A stretch of DNA of 64,000 bases, taken from Oscarella lobularis (taxonomy: Eukaryota > Porifera > Homoscleromorpha > Homosclerophorida > Oscarellidae). Position 1 is the first letter of the stretch, and every line of letters begins with the position of its first letter. The stretch covers positions 5,135,733-5,199,732 of the forward strand of contig NC_089175.1 of NCBI RefSeq assembly GCF_947507565.1, in the 5' to 3' direction. Shown here one piece after another: positions 44,431-56,225 of this stretch. The position numbers and the translations under genes were made by a program. The notes beneath the pieces were generated by a model that was not told the origin of the DNA, ran no database searches, and saw nothing but the letters and a program-made list of their open reading frames with translations.

Positions 44431-44900
44431 CCGCCGAACGCACTAGGAACCGCACGTTTTTACTATAAATAGCTTCTAAAATTTACGAGAGTGTAGGGAT
44501 TAAATTTGTAAATTCGCTTGAAAAATAGCGGAGTCGCGCCTCAATCGCGCCTAACGACCCACGGTGTTTCGAATTTTGCTAAAATATGTTAAGTAAAAAC
44601 AGCTTCCTTTTAGAGTCAAAGCCAAAGAATGCTGCTTTAATTATTTATACTACTGCCGTTTTAGGGAAGCTCGGCGACAAAAATGAGAACTTGTAGACGA
44701 TACTATTCGTACGAGGTCCCCCGCTCGATGCGTGTTTGTTTCAGTGAAGCATTGTCATATTTGTGCATTTTCGTCAGAGAAAATGCACTTGTCAGAGGCT
44801 AGATAGGGTAAATTCAGCGCTTTCGGAGAACATTTGAAAGCGGGGAGTAACCCTAACTACGACGCATGCGTGTTTGAAACTCCGTCCTGCCGCACGCCAC

Positions 44901-45700
44901 CATGAATTTCCACTTAGCAACTAGCGCACGTTTTTCCTCGCGAAATGAAGGTCTCGCCATCGGCGGCACTTTTCGCGCTACTATGAGTTTAGGAGATAAC
45001 ATGTTTCTCCTAACAGCGTTTGTTCATTCGGGTCTACTGAAGCCGCCGGTTTAGAGAAAAAATTACTTTCGCGATGCCACGCCCAAACCCGCGTTTTGAT
45101 GACTATTCGCGTGTCCGGTAAAAATCGCTTCAGACTGCTGATGTACTGGAGAAAATTTCAAAACTTTTCATTGAATAAAATTTTTCCGAAATTTTTTTGT
45201 TTTCTTAAAAACGGCCGTTTCTAAGTTACGTACCTACGCTCCTTTACGTGCGTTTTTCTCGGTAACGGCACTATGAATTTTTCTTTTCAACATTTTAGGG
45301 GGTCACTCAAAGGCAATTTTAAAATCTCATTGATAGACATTGACGAAGAAATGCTTTTTTGCGAAAGTATTTCGTCTCGAATTTGGCTTTGATTAGCGCG
45401 ATACTACCCCTAACGCGCGTACGGTTAGCAACATAGAAATATTTTCTTTTACCACGATAGTATGACTGTGACGTAACAATCACTTGACCCATTTTACAAA
45501 AATTGCGCGAAGATCATGTGAACGAACACTGGTCCGTGATTGGCTGATAGCACAAATTCTTCGTTTAGGCGGAAGAGTTTCACAATCACATTTATATTAC
45601 TTCCTAAACTATTTAATGGCGTTTTAGTTACGTTTGCAGGGCCTTTTTGTAAAGGGGTAGGGGACTTTGAAAAATTGGAAATTTATGGTGGCGTGCTCTG
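44901..45700. other. 800-bp spacer between Mutator element and satellite
   Basis: Follows the duplicated target site. Short frames only; no conserved domain, repeat or splice pattern noticed. Confidence 0.45.
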
Positions 45701-46259
45701 TACTTCGACTGACGAGCGATTAGTTTTATAGATAAAAATGGCGCCCCAATAGGAACCGGGCCGCAAAATTCTTTTATTTAGAGGTAAATGCGGCAATTTC
45801 TGCATCAAATTAGAGCTAAAAGGCAAAGGCAGCAATTTATGCATTAAATAAAAGCTACTTCGACTGATTTATAGCGTAAAACATGCGAATAATTTTTTGA
45901 TAAAAAAGAGGCTCATTAGGATCCTACCGGGCCATGAAAATTTCGTTTATTCAAAGTCAAAGGCAGCAATTGAGCTACTTCGACTGATTTAGCGCAAAAT
46001 ATACGATTAATTTTTGGATAAAAATGAGGACCCATTAGGAACCGGGTCACGAAAATTTCGTTTATTTAAGGGCAAAGGCAGCAATGAAAGCGTTTTTCTG
46101 CATCAAATTAGAGCTACTTCGACTGATTCAATGCAAAAAACGAGTGATTAGTTTTATAGAAAAAAATGGGGCCCCATTAGGAACCGGGCCATAAAAATTT
46201 CGTTTATTCAAAGGCAAAGGCAGCAATTTCTGCATTAAATAAGAGCTACTTCGACTTAT
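45701..46259 (+). repeat. ~135-bp satellite array, block 3
   Basis: Several forward but partly shortened units (cores at 45745, 45910, 46030 and 46170, for example GGCCCCATTAGGAACCGGGC), some lacking the middle third. Same family as 32966-34755 and 40534-40776. Confidence 0.88.
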
Positions 46260-46860
46260 TCCCTGAATACCAGGGCGGGCGCGGGCGAAGCCCGCGCGCG
46301 CCCCTCGAACGTGATGGGGCAAAAACTCAAAGTGTTTGACTGTCTGTCGGTAACCCTGACGTCACAATCGCTCCTAAACCAATCACGCACACAAGTGCCT
46401 TTATGACATCACATTCATTGTGATTTCATACTCTCCCGTATTTTGAACGCAATTGCTAGCGAAAAGGTGACGTCACAGTATACTAACCCGGATTGTGTTC
46501 ATTAAACGTAACGAGCACATAACATTGTGAGCTTTATTAGTAACTTTCATGGACTCCAGGAGGCATCGAAGGAACACAGTAAAGGAGCCTGTTGGGTTTG
46601 TCGTGCTGCGAGAAAAGCTCGCAGCACGCACGCCCAACTGCGAGCTGATAACGTGCCTCTTGACACGATCATGCACCCGAGGGAGCCACCGGAGGGAGCA
46701 GAGGTTTAGGGTCAGGGAAGGGTAGCTCTTAGCAGTGTCACATTTACATGACAGGTAACATTAATGGCCGGAGCTGTATACGATTTCGCTCATTTGATAT
46801 CTGAATGGAACACCTGAAATCTGTGTCTCTGAGTAGTCTATAGGCATACCCTTTTCCAGA
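46260..46860. other. Spacer with two strong hairpins
   Basis: A GC-rich stem at 46272-46303 (arms GGGCGGGCGCGGGC and its near complement around GAA) and a perfect 11-bp stem CGTGCTGCGAG/CTCGCAGCACG around 46600-46626. No gene seen. Confidence 0.5.
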
Positions 46861-47134
46861 TATCTAGTTACTGATACAAACTTAATTACGTTTTGAAAAT
46901 GAGGGGAAGGGGCGCCCCAAACTTAACATTAAGTTTCAATTAAATCCAAAGAGTCGTTTGGGAGGTAGACAGGAAAATTCTCAACTCCAACTATCAGGAT
47001 TTTGGTCTACTGTAAATCCATGAAGCGCCGATTTTCTCCTAGACAGTTACTGATACAATCTTAATTGCTATTTCAAAATGAGGGGTTAGGGCCCCCAAAC
47101 TTAAAATAAAGTTTCTATTAAATCCAAAGTGTCG
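46861..47134 (+). repeat. ~185-bp satellite, block 1
   Basis: One and a half units with AGTTACTGATACAAACTTAA, AAATGAGGGG, TTAAATCCAAAGAGTCGT, GAGGTAGACAGG and GCGCCGATTTTCTCCTAGAC. The starts at 46865 and 47046 are ~181 bp apart. It continues at 50665-51409. Confidence 0.88.
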
Positions 47135-47152
47135 TGTCATCAGCCGCGAAGT

Positions 47153-49240
47153 TTTGCCGACAGTTCAATTTCTGCAAAGAGGGGTGCAACTACGGGGCTG
47201 ACTGTGTGGTTGCACACGTGTGCGCAATGTGCGGAGCCGAGGGGCACAAACCGGCAACCTGCAAGCTGCCCGCAGTGGCGCATGGGAAATAGCCAGCTGG
47301 CCAGGAGAGGGCATTTTCTGCGTTGGGTTACGGACATTGGATAATGGCGCTGTGTTGCGCCCACTGCGTTTGAGCGTTTGCTTTGTTTTCGGGGAATGGC
47401 ATGGGGCAGGGTCCGTTAAGCCGTCTGTTGTGCTTTGCTGCGGTTAGGACACGTTAGTAAATAACAACCAGTGTGTATGCGCGTGATGGGCCTGTCTCTC
47501 GCTTAGATGCGTGTGGCTTGGTCAACGGGCACCAAGTTTTACTGCCCCGGTTGCAATCTCTTGAAACGGCGGAAGCATCAGGGTTCCCGGCCCTCCCCGC
47601 GGGAGTGGGCCGGCGCGTCGTCCTCGCCGGTGCGCCTGGGGGCATGGCGGACAGCGCTGGCAAAGCACCCCAATTAGGGCGTTCGCGCAGTTCATCGTAG
47701 CGGGCCTGGCGGAAGGTTTTCGGATCGGGCACGAGAGCTCGCACGTGCGCAGGATGGGACCAACTAGCATCATGAGCCGGGGAGCACGTGGTGCAGCGTT
47801 ACCTAGACGAGGAGCGGGCATCAGGCGCCATAGGCGGTCCAATGCAGCATCCCGAGGCGGTACATGTGATCCCGTTTGGCGTCATCCCCAAATTGCGCCC
47901 ACCGGGCAGGTGGCGGCTAATTGTGAATCTGTCGTCGTCGCCGACAGGCGGGAGTGTTAACAACGGCATTTCCCCAGCAGCCTGCTTGGTGGATCCAATA
48001 CGTGCGTCTGAACGAGGCAGTTTGCTGATGCGCGGGGCTTGGCAAAAGGACGTCGCTGGTCAAATTAGACATCAAAAGCGCGTAACGTATTGTGCCGGTC
48101 CATCCGGCCAATCGGCACTTACGTGCTTGTGGACACGGCGCTGCCGTTTGGCATTCGCTCTGCCCCGGTGATCTTTTCGGCGGTGGCCGACGCATTGCTG
48201 TGGATAATGTTGGACCGGGGCATCCAGGACGAAGTCCATTATCTCGACGATTACTTATTTCTGGGCTCCCCGGCAACGGCGGCAGGCTAGCGCAATCGAA
48301 GGGTCGCGTTGGAGACCTGCGCGGAACTAGGGGTTCCCGTAGCAGTGCAGAAACTAGAGGACCCGAGGATTTATGGGGCGGCGGAGCAATCGCGGGAAGC
48401 GTCTGGTTCAACCAGCAATAGTCGCCCGATTGGCCCTTGGAAAAGATCGCGGCGAAAGAATTGGCGCCGGTGGTGGTGGCCGCGGCGGTGAGGAGCCGCG
48501 ACTGGAAGGGCTCGTTGGTGCTCAGAGTAGGATAATTCGACCGTGGTGGCGGCAGTCAACTCGGGTTCAAGCCGGGACGCGTAGCTGATGCCGTTGCTGC
48601 GGTCGTTGCAATTTGTGAAGGCAACGTGTGCCTTTTCGCTGCGGGCGCGACACATACCTAGCGCGCTGAACGTTGTGGCGGACGGCTTGTCAAGAAACTG
48701 ACCGCTAGCTGATATCCGTATGTATTCCCCGCAGATGGCGTCCAAGCTGTCGTCGGTGCCGGCGGAGATCTGGGACTTGCTTGCTCGAGCCCAGCCGGGT
48801 TAACTGGTTGTCACACGGCTGGAGAGCGCGGTTTCTGGCTAAGCTGCGCTAGGAATATCGCGCCGGGGAAAACCAGTTTGCCCGTTTCTGCCGGCATCTG
48901 GGAGTGACGCCGGTGCCAGCCTCCAAACGGATCCATTCCGGCGAGGGGTGGAGGACGCATGGACTGGGACCTATGCAGTGTGGTAGCGATTCTTTTGTAA
49001 CTGGTGCGTCACGGCTGAAAGTCGGGCCCGCTATTTCGCCATCGCGATGAGCGTCCACTATCGAGGACGACGTTGGTTCTACGCATTCGCCAGGCGCTGA
49101 CATCGCAAGGAGGGTGGGCGAGATCCTTCTGGGGTCACAGCTTTCTGATTGGCGCGGCGTCGACAGCAACAGCGCGCGGTCTGGAGGATTCGACGATCCG
49201 AACGCAAGTTCTCTAGCTAGCTACAGGCGGGTGTTTGTCT
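47153..49240 (+). pseudogene. DIRS-type retrotransposon relic (copy 2)
   Basis: Plus strand, degenerate and shifting between frames. Gag zinc motifs (CKEGCNYGADC, CAMCGAEGHKPATC) at 47170-47290; RT pieces VIPFGVIPKLRPPGRWRLIV (47860-47930), VDTALPFGIRSAPVIFS (48127-48180) and YLDDYLFLGS (48239-48270); then recombinase N-terminal pieces (QFARFCRHLGVTPVPAS near 48880). Large parts of RT and RNase H are missing or rearranged. It is clearly related to copy 1 but from a different subfamily. Confidence 0.75.
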
Positions 49241-49639
49241 TTCTGGCCGATTATCTGCTAATCCGCAGCGTAAATGAAAAACCCGTCGAGGCTCAAATAA
49301 AAGTTTTTTTCGTGCCCCCGTGCGATAATGTGACATTCACATGCAGTAGAAAGCGTTTGCTCTTCCTCACTGAAATTATAGACGATACTCCCCTACCTGT
49401 TTGGCGACGTAAATCAGGCAAATAAAACACATTCAATCAGCGAAACAAAATAGAAACGTTCACTTGAGCTACGAGTCCTTGGCTGGAGCAATGGAATTTC
49501 GCAATCCCTTTTTCTTTTTTGTACATAAATTCTTCGCAATTTTGTATTTCTCAAGCCACGCCGAGGCTAAAGAGAAGCTCCTCATGCCCAGTCGCATCTG
49601 AAATTAAAACAAAAAAATTATTTTTTAAGCATTATGTTT
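49241..49639. other. Unassigned 400 bp
   Basis: No feature recognised between the DIRS relic and the piggyBac relic; AT-rich. Confidence 0.4.
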
Positions 49640-50513
49640 TCAAGTGTTTACAACTTTTCTTTCATATAGAAACAACGTCTTTGTTCTGCTGAGGTACAAA
49701 GATACACATTGCAAACACTACAAATGTAGTTTGTCACGCTGCGCTTTTTGTTGCGCATGTAGCATGCTTTGCACCTTTGGTACTTTCCATCTACTGGGAG
49801 GGGCAAATGCGGCAAAGTGCTGTTCAATCTTACGTTTGAATGCTCGTCTTCGCGGCTATCACAAGATAGCCCTCTTCTGTAGATTCTATTCGTAAATCAA
49901 TTACGTCGCAAGTTCAGTTGGAAATTCTTTTACGTTCCGCTTTTGTCGACCCAGCATTGTGTGCCTAGTATTCGTTGAAGACTCTATAATGAAAGCGTTC
50001 GAAATAGAGCATTCAAAAAGGTAGAAAAAATTCTTTTCCATGCTTTTTTGACTTCCTGGTGCATTCAAGAAGGTAGAAAAATATTCTTTTCCATGCTTTT
50101 TTGACTTCCTTCCGCTGTTGTATTATCTGGTCTCCTCGGTCCACTCCCCGCATATAGCGGTACTCAATATACCCTGGAAGGTAAGGAAGGCACGGCACCG
50201 GAATTCTTTCCGCTCCCTCTCTGCGAGATATGGTTGGTTGCGGTTCTCCCGGCTCAGCAGGAGGAGGAGAGGCAGTTGACAAAAAATTAACGTAGCTGCG
50301 GTCGTACCAAAGACCCGCCGTCATCGGGCCTTTTGACAGGTGACGGTAATATCCTCGTTCAACTCTTCGCGGTGTTGGATTTATACGGAGTGATTTCTTC
50401 AGCTGATCCGGATATCCTTTGCAAGAAGGGCGAGCGGTTCCAGTGGCGTAAATATCGCAGTAGTACAAAGATTCAAACAATTCAGGGCTGGTGTAACTAG
50501 ATAATGATGGCTT
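49640..50513 (-). pseudogene. piggyBac-type transposase C-terminal relic
   Basis: On the minus strand: YYCDIYATGTARPSCKGYP, WYDRSYVNFLSTASP, and EYRYMRGVDRGDQIIQQRK, the conserved Asp region of piggyBac transposases, then KKAWKRIFFYLLE. After a gap and frame changes the C-terminal Cys-rich zinc motif appears (CKACYMRNKKR, YICSVCNVYLC, RRCF) at 49660-49780. A ~50-bp tandem duplication (50011-50060 and 50063-50112) repeats the KKHGKEFF-coding piece. The N-terminal half is absent, so it is inactive. Confidence 0.8.
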
Positions 50514-50664
50514 GGATAGCCATCATGAGGAGCCTCCCCACAGCTGTTACCGTTTTAAAGAAATAAATAAAACACGTGCTCACACTTTTCATCGTTATGT
50601 CACACATACACAGCGCGGAATGTAGTCGACAGCTGAGCAAGGAACGGGCGGCGCGGCCGTGGTG

Positions 50665-51409
50665 GAGAGGGGTGCCCCAATCTAAGCATAAAATTTCGAT
50701 TAAATCCAAAGAATCGTTGAGGAGGTAGAAAAGGTTAATCTCAACTCGAACTGGTCGTAATTTTACTGGATAACAAATTGGTTCATGAAGCGTCGATTTT
50801 CTCCTAGACAGTTACTGATACAAACCTAATTACTTTTTCACAATGAGGGGGAAGGGCCCCCCAAACTTAACATAAGGTCTCAACTAAATCAAACGAATCG
50901 TTAAGGAGGTAGACAGCTATATTCTCAACTCGAACTTGTCAGGAAATTGGTCGCATGGGTATGGCCATGAATTGCCGATTTTCTCCTAGACAGTTACTGA
51001 TACAAACTTACGCTTTCAAAATGAGGGGAGGAGTGCCCCGATCTAAACATAAACTTTCAATTAAATCCAACGAGTCGTTTAGGAGGGAGACAGGGATATT
51101 CTCAACTTTGAACTTGTCAGGTATTTGCTGTACTGTACATCCCATATTTTTATGAAGCGCCGATTTTCTCCTAGACAGTTACTGATACAAACTTAATTAC
51201 TATGTAAAAATAAGGAGAAGCGAGCCCAAAACTCAACATAAAGTTTTGATTAAATCCAACGAATCGTTGAGGAGGTAGAAAGGGTTAATCTTAACTCAAA
51301 ATTGTCGAAATTTGGTCTACTGGATGTCACATAGTTCCATGAAGCGTCGATTTTCTCCTAGACAGTTACTGATACAAACTTAATTGCAATTTCAAAATGA
51401 GGGGGAAGG
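50665..51409 (+). repeat. ~185-bp satellite, block 2
   Basis: About four units; TCCTAGACAGTTACTGATAC recurs near 50802, 50985, 51169 and 51357 (periods 183-188 bp). Same family as 46861-47134. The 3.5 kb in between is mobile-element debris. Confidence 0.9.
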
Positions 51410-52013
51410 CCTGTCACGACGCAAATGGACCGGGCGACGAGTGGACCGGGGGTGCATGTACGGCTGCGTAGAAGATCCGGGAGGTTCACAAGCAGCAGCG
51501 GTAGTTGGACCGATATCGCTGCATAAGGACCGGGTTCTTAGACCCGTCAGCTCCTTCTCTAACCCTCTCAAAACTCTCTATAGCCTTCTTTGTCGACGAA
51601 GCAGACTACTTGGCGTTCTTCGCTTCCGTTCTGCGGTCGAAACTGCCGCTTAGGTAGTACAAGCCTGGTTTTTCACGCGCTGATGGTTAGATCCGTCAGC
51701 CCATTCTGTAAACACTAAACAGCCTTCTTTGTCAACGAAGCTAACGACTTTGGCGACGTTCTGCAGTCGAAATCGTCACGCTAAGCTACGACACGGTTTG
51801 GTTGGTTAGTCACGTGACGATTAAAAACCATCATTTCGTCCATTTATTTATTTATCGTCAACACAACTGAATCAACACTCTTTCATCAAACCACGTGATG
51901 ATAAAAAACCAAAATTTCGTCATCTAGTAATTAACACAACTGAATATTGCAATATACTCTTTCATCAAAACAACGTTCACATGACACTTTGAGTGCCAAC
52001 ACAACGCTTTCAT
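51410..52013. other. Spacer with locally duplicated segments
   Basis: Two loosely duplicated stretches: CTTCTTTGTCGACGAAGC (51587) against CTTCTTTGTCAACGAAGC (51723), and CACAACTGAATcAACACTC / CACTGAAT-type blocks with CTTTCATCAAA at about 51880 and 51958. Part of this may be the 3' end of the neighbouring minus-strand element. No gene. Confidence 0.45.
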
Positions 52014-54150
52014 TTAGCGGCATTCAGGGCACAGCCACGTATGAGGTATTTTGCCCAATCCAACGCAGTCAGGGTGATACCACTCGTCCTTTTTCGGGCA
52101 TTTTTTGCCGTCGCAAGCAACCATCAGCCCTCTCTTCGGCTTTCGGCAGGGGCAGTAAACTTTTGTTGATATCTTGCAAATGATGGCGGTCCTTACGACC
52201 CTATCTCTTGAACGCGGAAATTCTCTGAGTCGGCATTCGTCGAAAGCTGCAACTAAATGCTTTCTCATTTTGCTTTGATCGTAAGAAATTTCTGTAGGGT
52301 CTGAACCGTTGCACAGGGACGTCGCATGGGCCAGCGCAAAAAGGTCGCAGTCACTTCCTCCGCGTTGTCTCTGAACATTCATAACTTGAAAAACGATTGA
52401 CTTTTCTTGAACTTGAATAATGTCTGCAATCATTTCTTGCAGAGACGAAGATGGATAGCCGTGTAAGCTATCATAAATATTGACGACATTCCTTGCTGTG
52501 CACCCTAGGTTGGACACGGTAATCCAGTGGCCAGGTACGTGCAAAACTTGCACGTAAGTACCGCGTTCGACGTCAAATCCAAACACGCTATTTGACTTGA
52601 TGGTCCTGCAGCCCCCCCATGTCAGGGAATTCTTGCGTCAAAAGCATTTCCCCGTTGGTCACTATCGTGTCATTTAGCCAGCCTCCAGATAGTATCATCT
52701 GTCTGTTAACTGGTGACAACAGTTTCACAGGTGGAGCTCCAGATAGTGGCATGACTGTCGTCGGAAGCGGAATCGCTGTTTAGGACAATGATATCGTCGG
52801 GGTCGACATCTTTGTTGACGCATTGAGGCTTTCCGGGATGACAGCGTTCGGTGCACTTGAGTCCGTTTTTTCGGCAAATACAAATCTTTCTTGCACATAA
52901 ATTGCGGCAGTAGCATACCGTGGCACTAGACTCTGCCGATGATGTTGTGGCACGTAATGGCTGTAAAGGAGAAAAGAGCTGTAGAAAATAGCGCAAATGT
53001 AGGTATTTTACATGCCTTGGTTTTTGTCGCATTTTCGAAAGTGTCAATCTGAAAAGAAACTGTATCCGGATCGCTTGCATTCGAATCGCTTTCAAGCGCA
53101 TCACTGCCATCAGCTGAATCATCGTCGTTCTATGACATTACAAAATGACACATTAACATTTGTCCTGGTTATTCATAATGCGCCAACCTTTTCATTGCCT
53201 GCGTCTTCAGTAACAAATTTCTTGACATGTCTGGAGTTCACTTTCCTAACATTCCCGCCATTTTCTTCGAGCAGCAGAGTTGACATCCCATATTTGCCAA
53301 CGACCAGAAATGGCCCCAGGAATCTTGGATCAAGTTTCCCTCCTGCTCTTTTCTTTCTTTTAAAGTCCTTCCGAAAACAAGATCATCAACTTGAATTTTA
53401 TTTCCTGTACCATGACGGCGGTCATAAACGGATTTTTGTTTTTGCTGCGCTTGCAAAATATTTTGCTTTGCTGCTACCAGGTTCTGTTGCCTTTGCTCGG
53501 CGATAACAGCTAGGCACTGCAGATTATCGACATCGGTGGTACGTGTCTCCTCCATGTCCGAAAGTGTCGGTTCTCCGCCATCGAGATCAATAGGAAGTAG
53601 TCCTTGTCGACCAAACATCAATTGAAAGGGAGAATACTGGGTTGACTCGTGGTGTTGTACGCATAGACGGAGCTGTCGAGAAATTCGTCCCAAAGATGTT
53701 TCTCAGCGTTGCTAACCTTGGACAGTATATTTTGGAGTGTCTGATTGAATCTCTCCACAAGCCCGTTCGCCTGAAAAGTTAAATAAAACAATTGATAGTA
53801 AAATCTCATCGCGAGGGGCACAGTAACCTGTGGATGATATGGTGCTGTGAAAATGCGCTTAATGCTCAGCCTAGTGGATAGCTCTGTGTCAAGGGCGTTG
53901 CGAAACTCTTTTCCATTGTCTCACGTTATGACTCGAGGAAGACCAATCGTCATAAAGATCTGGCATACAAAAGAATACTTTGAAATATCGCCAACGCGAC
54001 ATTCGATTCCGTCACCTTGTAAAGAGCCGCTGCGACGGCAGGAGCTTCTTTTGTTGGCAAAGCTACAGCTTGCACAAACTTTGTCATGTAATCACATATT
54101 GTTAACACGTACAGTGCCAATCAGCATAAACTTCCAAAATCTTTAGCGCG
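52014..54150 (-). pseudogene. Ginger/KRBA2-like element: integrase, CXC, Ulp1-like protease, PHD
   Basis: Minus strand, left end is the C-terminus. The integrase core is partly kept: TICDYMTKFVQAVALPTK, DNGKEFRNALDTEL preceded by an in-frame TGA at about 53927, then HPQ, an intron, and NGLVERFNQTLQNIL. After a frame change come ESTQYSPFQLMFGRQG and SLVVGKYGMSTLLLEENG. At 53122-52706 is a tesmin/CXC-like Cys cluster (CARKICICRKNGLKC, CHPGKPQC). At 52586-52200 is an Ulp1/C48-type protease core (GHWITVSNLGC, NIYDS, Q..GGSDCDLFALAHA). It ends in a PHD finger (CPCRKPKRGLMVACDGKKC to WLCPEC). Similar combinations occur in Ginger-class transposons. The first catalytic Asp region upstream of 54150 is truncated. 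Confidence 0.72.
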
Positions 54151-54401
54151 ATTGCGCAGAGCACGTAGATCGTACGGGGTCCCCGAAGACATCGTTCGAT
54201 CCGGGAAAGACTGACTTTTTTTTCCATTGAGGTCCCGGAGTTCTAGAACGCGGCGTTCTGTAGTTAGGGAGTCGGCCAATGACGATCGGATGTTTGATCA
54301 CATGAAGTGTCGTCACAAAAGGTATAGTTTCCCGTACGTGTTTTCCGTTTCATGGCAACAGTGAACGCGCGTTATCACATCTCGGTGTTCTTTCGATTGC
54401 G
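54151..54401. other. Spacer between two transposon genes
   Basis: 250 bp upstream of the DDE gene; probably its 5' flank. No other feature. Confidence 0.4.
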
Positions 54402-55912
54402 ATGGCTTCTAAACGTTCTATCAAGCGTATTTTTCATGCTCGAGCGCAGCATATGCTGGCTAAGCGCTCTTCTTTACCTGGTTAGCTAATTGTAGTTGAT
54501 GACGCGTCCAAATGCTAATTGACGCGTGATCGATTACGTTAGATCCGCCCTCGGGCCTTCCTGCTGCGCCTTCCGACTGCGATATCAGCGACGAACCTGC
54601 AGGACCACCCTACGCAGAGAACGACATTTGGACGAGCGTCTGCGAGTGGGCAGAGTCGTGCTCAGCTGACGTCTCACGTATGCTTTCTCTGCTGATTTTC
54701 GAGATTTATAGGCAGGAAACGCAAGTCGGGAAGGTCGCCATTTCGGAGAAGGTGGGATCAATTGTGGGGAAAATCGGGAAGAACAATCCGCGACTGGCGT
54801 TCGAAGTTCATCACCAACGCAGGCGAGTTCCCTGATTCTATGCGCGGTAGATATGCTCGCGATTCCATAATTGACCACGAGGATTGTCACGTAAAAGCCG
54901 CGAAGTGGGTGCGCCTGAACTCGTGTGTGCGTGGCAAGCCAAATATGACCGTGGTGGACTTCGCGCGTTACCTAAACGACGATCTCCTGCCCTCTCTTGT
55001 TCTTCCCCCTCATTTCCCTACGTCCGTTTCTGTGCCTACTGCTGGCCGCTTTTTGCATTCTTTAGGTTTCTCAAAAGTCAGCGCGAACCGGAAGTCGGTT
55101 TACCTTGACGGTCATGAGAGGTTTGCTAAAATGTTACACTTGTTGCTGACAAAAATGCTAACGTTTATCCTTTTGCAGACCTGACGTGGTCGCGTACAGA
55201 AAACAATTTCTGGATACGATGTTCGCCCTTCAGTCAACGCACAAGTGCCCTCCACTGCCATTGGACAACAAAGAGGATGTCGGCAGCACAATTGGTACAT
55301 ATTTTCGGCATGCATGTTAGAACTTCTGCAGTAACTGTTGCAGGGTTTGACGAAGGCAAGGTCCTGGTGACCATTTATCACGACGAGAGCACCGTCTCAT
55401 CTAATGATGACCAGTCGCTCATGTGGGCTCAGCCAGATCAAACTGCTTTGAAGCCCAAGGTAAACAAGCAATGTCAAAATAGTTGCTTATCAACAGCTTA
55501 TTGAAGGAAGAGGACATCACGCGCTATTTCTTCCTAAATTCCGTTGTGAATTGAAGTAAGAATACAAAAAAGATACATCAAGAATATAGATTTTTTCTTA
55601 GTCCCATCGAACGTGTTTGGGCTGAAGCGAAGAGGCACGCAAGAGCTAAGTGCAACTATAGCCTCAAGTCTTTGAGAAATCTCCTCCCAGAAGCACTTGG
55701 TCTTGTTTCTTTAGATACCATCAAGAAATTCTTCAGGAAAACAAGAGAATATCACCAAGCATACATGTCTGGAAAAATAGGTAAATTATTACGAATGATA
55801 TTGGAACACATAATACTTAATAAATCATTTTTATTTAGGAGGGAGAGAGTTGGAAGATCAAGTGAAGCAGTACAAGTCCCACAGAAGAATTAGAGCAACA
55901 GATAGTTTTTAA
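54402..55912 (+). CDS. Spliceable DDE transposase gene lacking the middle of its catalytic domain
   Basis: Eight exons with matching phases and no stop: 54402-54480, 54543-54677, 54712-55120, 55179-55294, 55344-55459, 55497-55555, 55602-55780, 55839-55912; 388 residues. Exons 3-4 give SVYLDGHERPDVVAYRKQF, exon 5 the first catalytic Asp in IYHDESTVSSNDDQSLMW and ends LKPK; exons 6-8 resume at EGRGHHALFLPKFRCELNPI, ERVWAEAKRHARAKCNYS and finish EDQVKQYKSHRRI. In relatives of this DDE family about 100 residues with the second catalytic Asp lie between these parts; here they are replaced by a 37-bp intron (55460-55496). The encoded protein could still bind DNA but should not cut it. It may be a dead copy or a co-opted remnant. 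Confidence 0.7.
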
Positions 55913-56225
55913 CCTATATCATATATCTGTGCTAGAAAATCATTTTCAATAGAGCTACAAAATTTTTAAGAGTAGTTTTGGTGTTAGGGTTGCATAGTTT
56001 TATTTATATTGGCGCTGGTAAATTAAAAACAAGAAAAATCTACATGTCTTTACAGTTATCCTCCACTTGTGATATCGCTCTTTTGTCGCCCCTCACTGTC
56101 AGGCGGACGTCGGTATCACGGCATCGATATGAGTTTGATCCGTTCGGGTAGGGAGAGGAGGTAAAAATGCTAATAGAATTATGATAATTACATGTCTATC
56201 TCGAATTAATTTCACTCACCCATTC
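55913..56225. other. 3' flank of the DDE gene
   Basis: AT-rich, no gene. The boundary with the next DIRS fragment is about 56220. Confidence 0.4.

Larger units (their letters stand above)
40790..44891 (-). mobile_element. 4.1-kb Mutator-like DNA transposon carrying a transposase gene
   Basis: Bounded by the same inverted ends as the MITE at 693-1472 (CAGGACGGAGTTTCAAACGC and its complement) and by a perfect 9-bp target duplication GCACGCCAC at 40781-40789 and 44892-44900. The minus strand codes for a multi-exon Mutator-like transposase (41964-44430). The left ~290 bp and right ~460 bp are what the short MITE keeps. The first few bases of the left end (GGCCTGCAGG) carry two or three extra bases compared with the MITE. 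This is the likely autonomous or recently autonomous partner. Confidence 0.9.
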
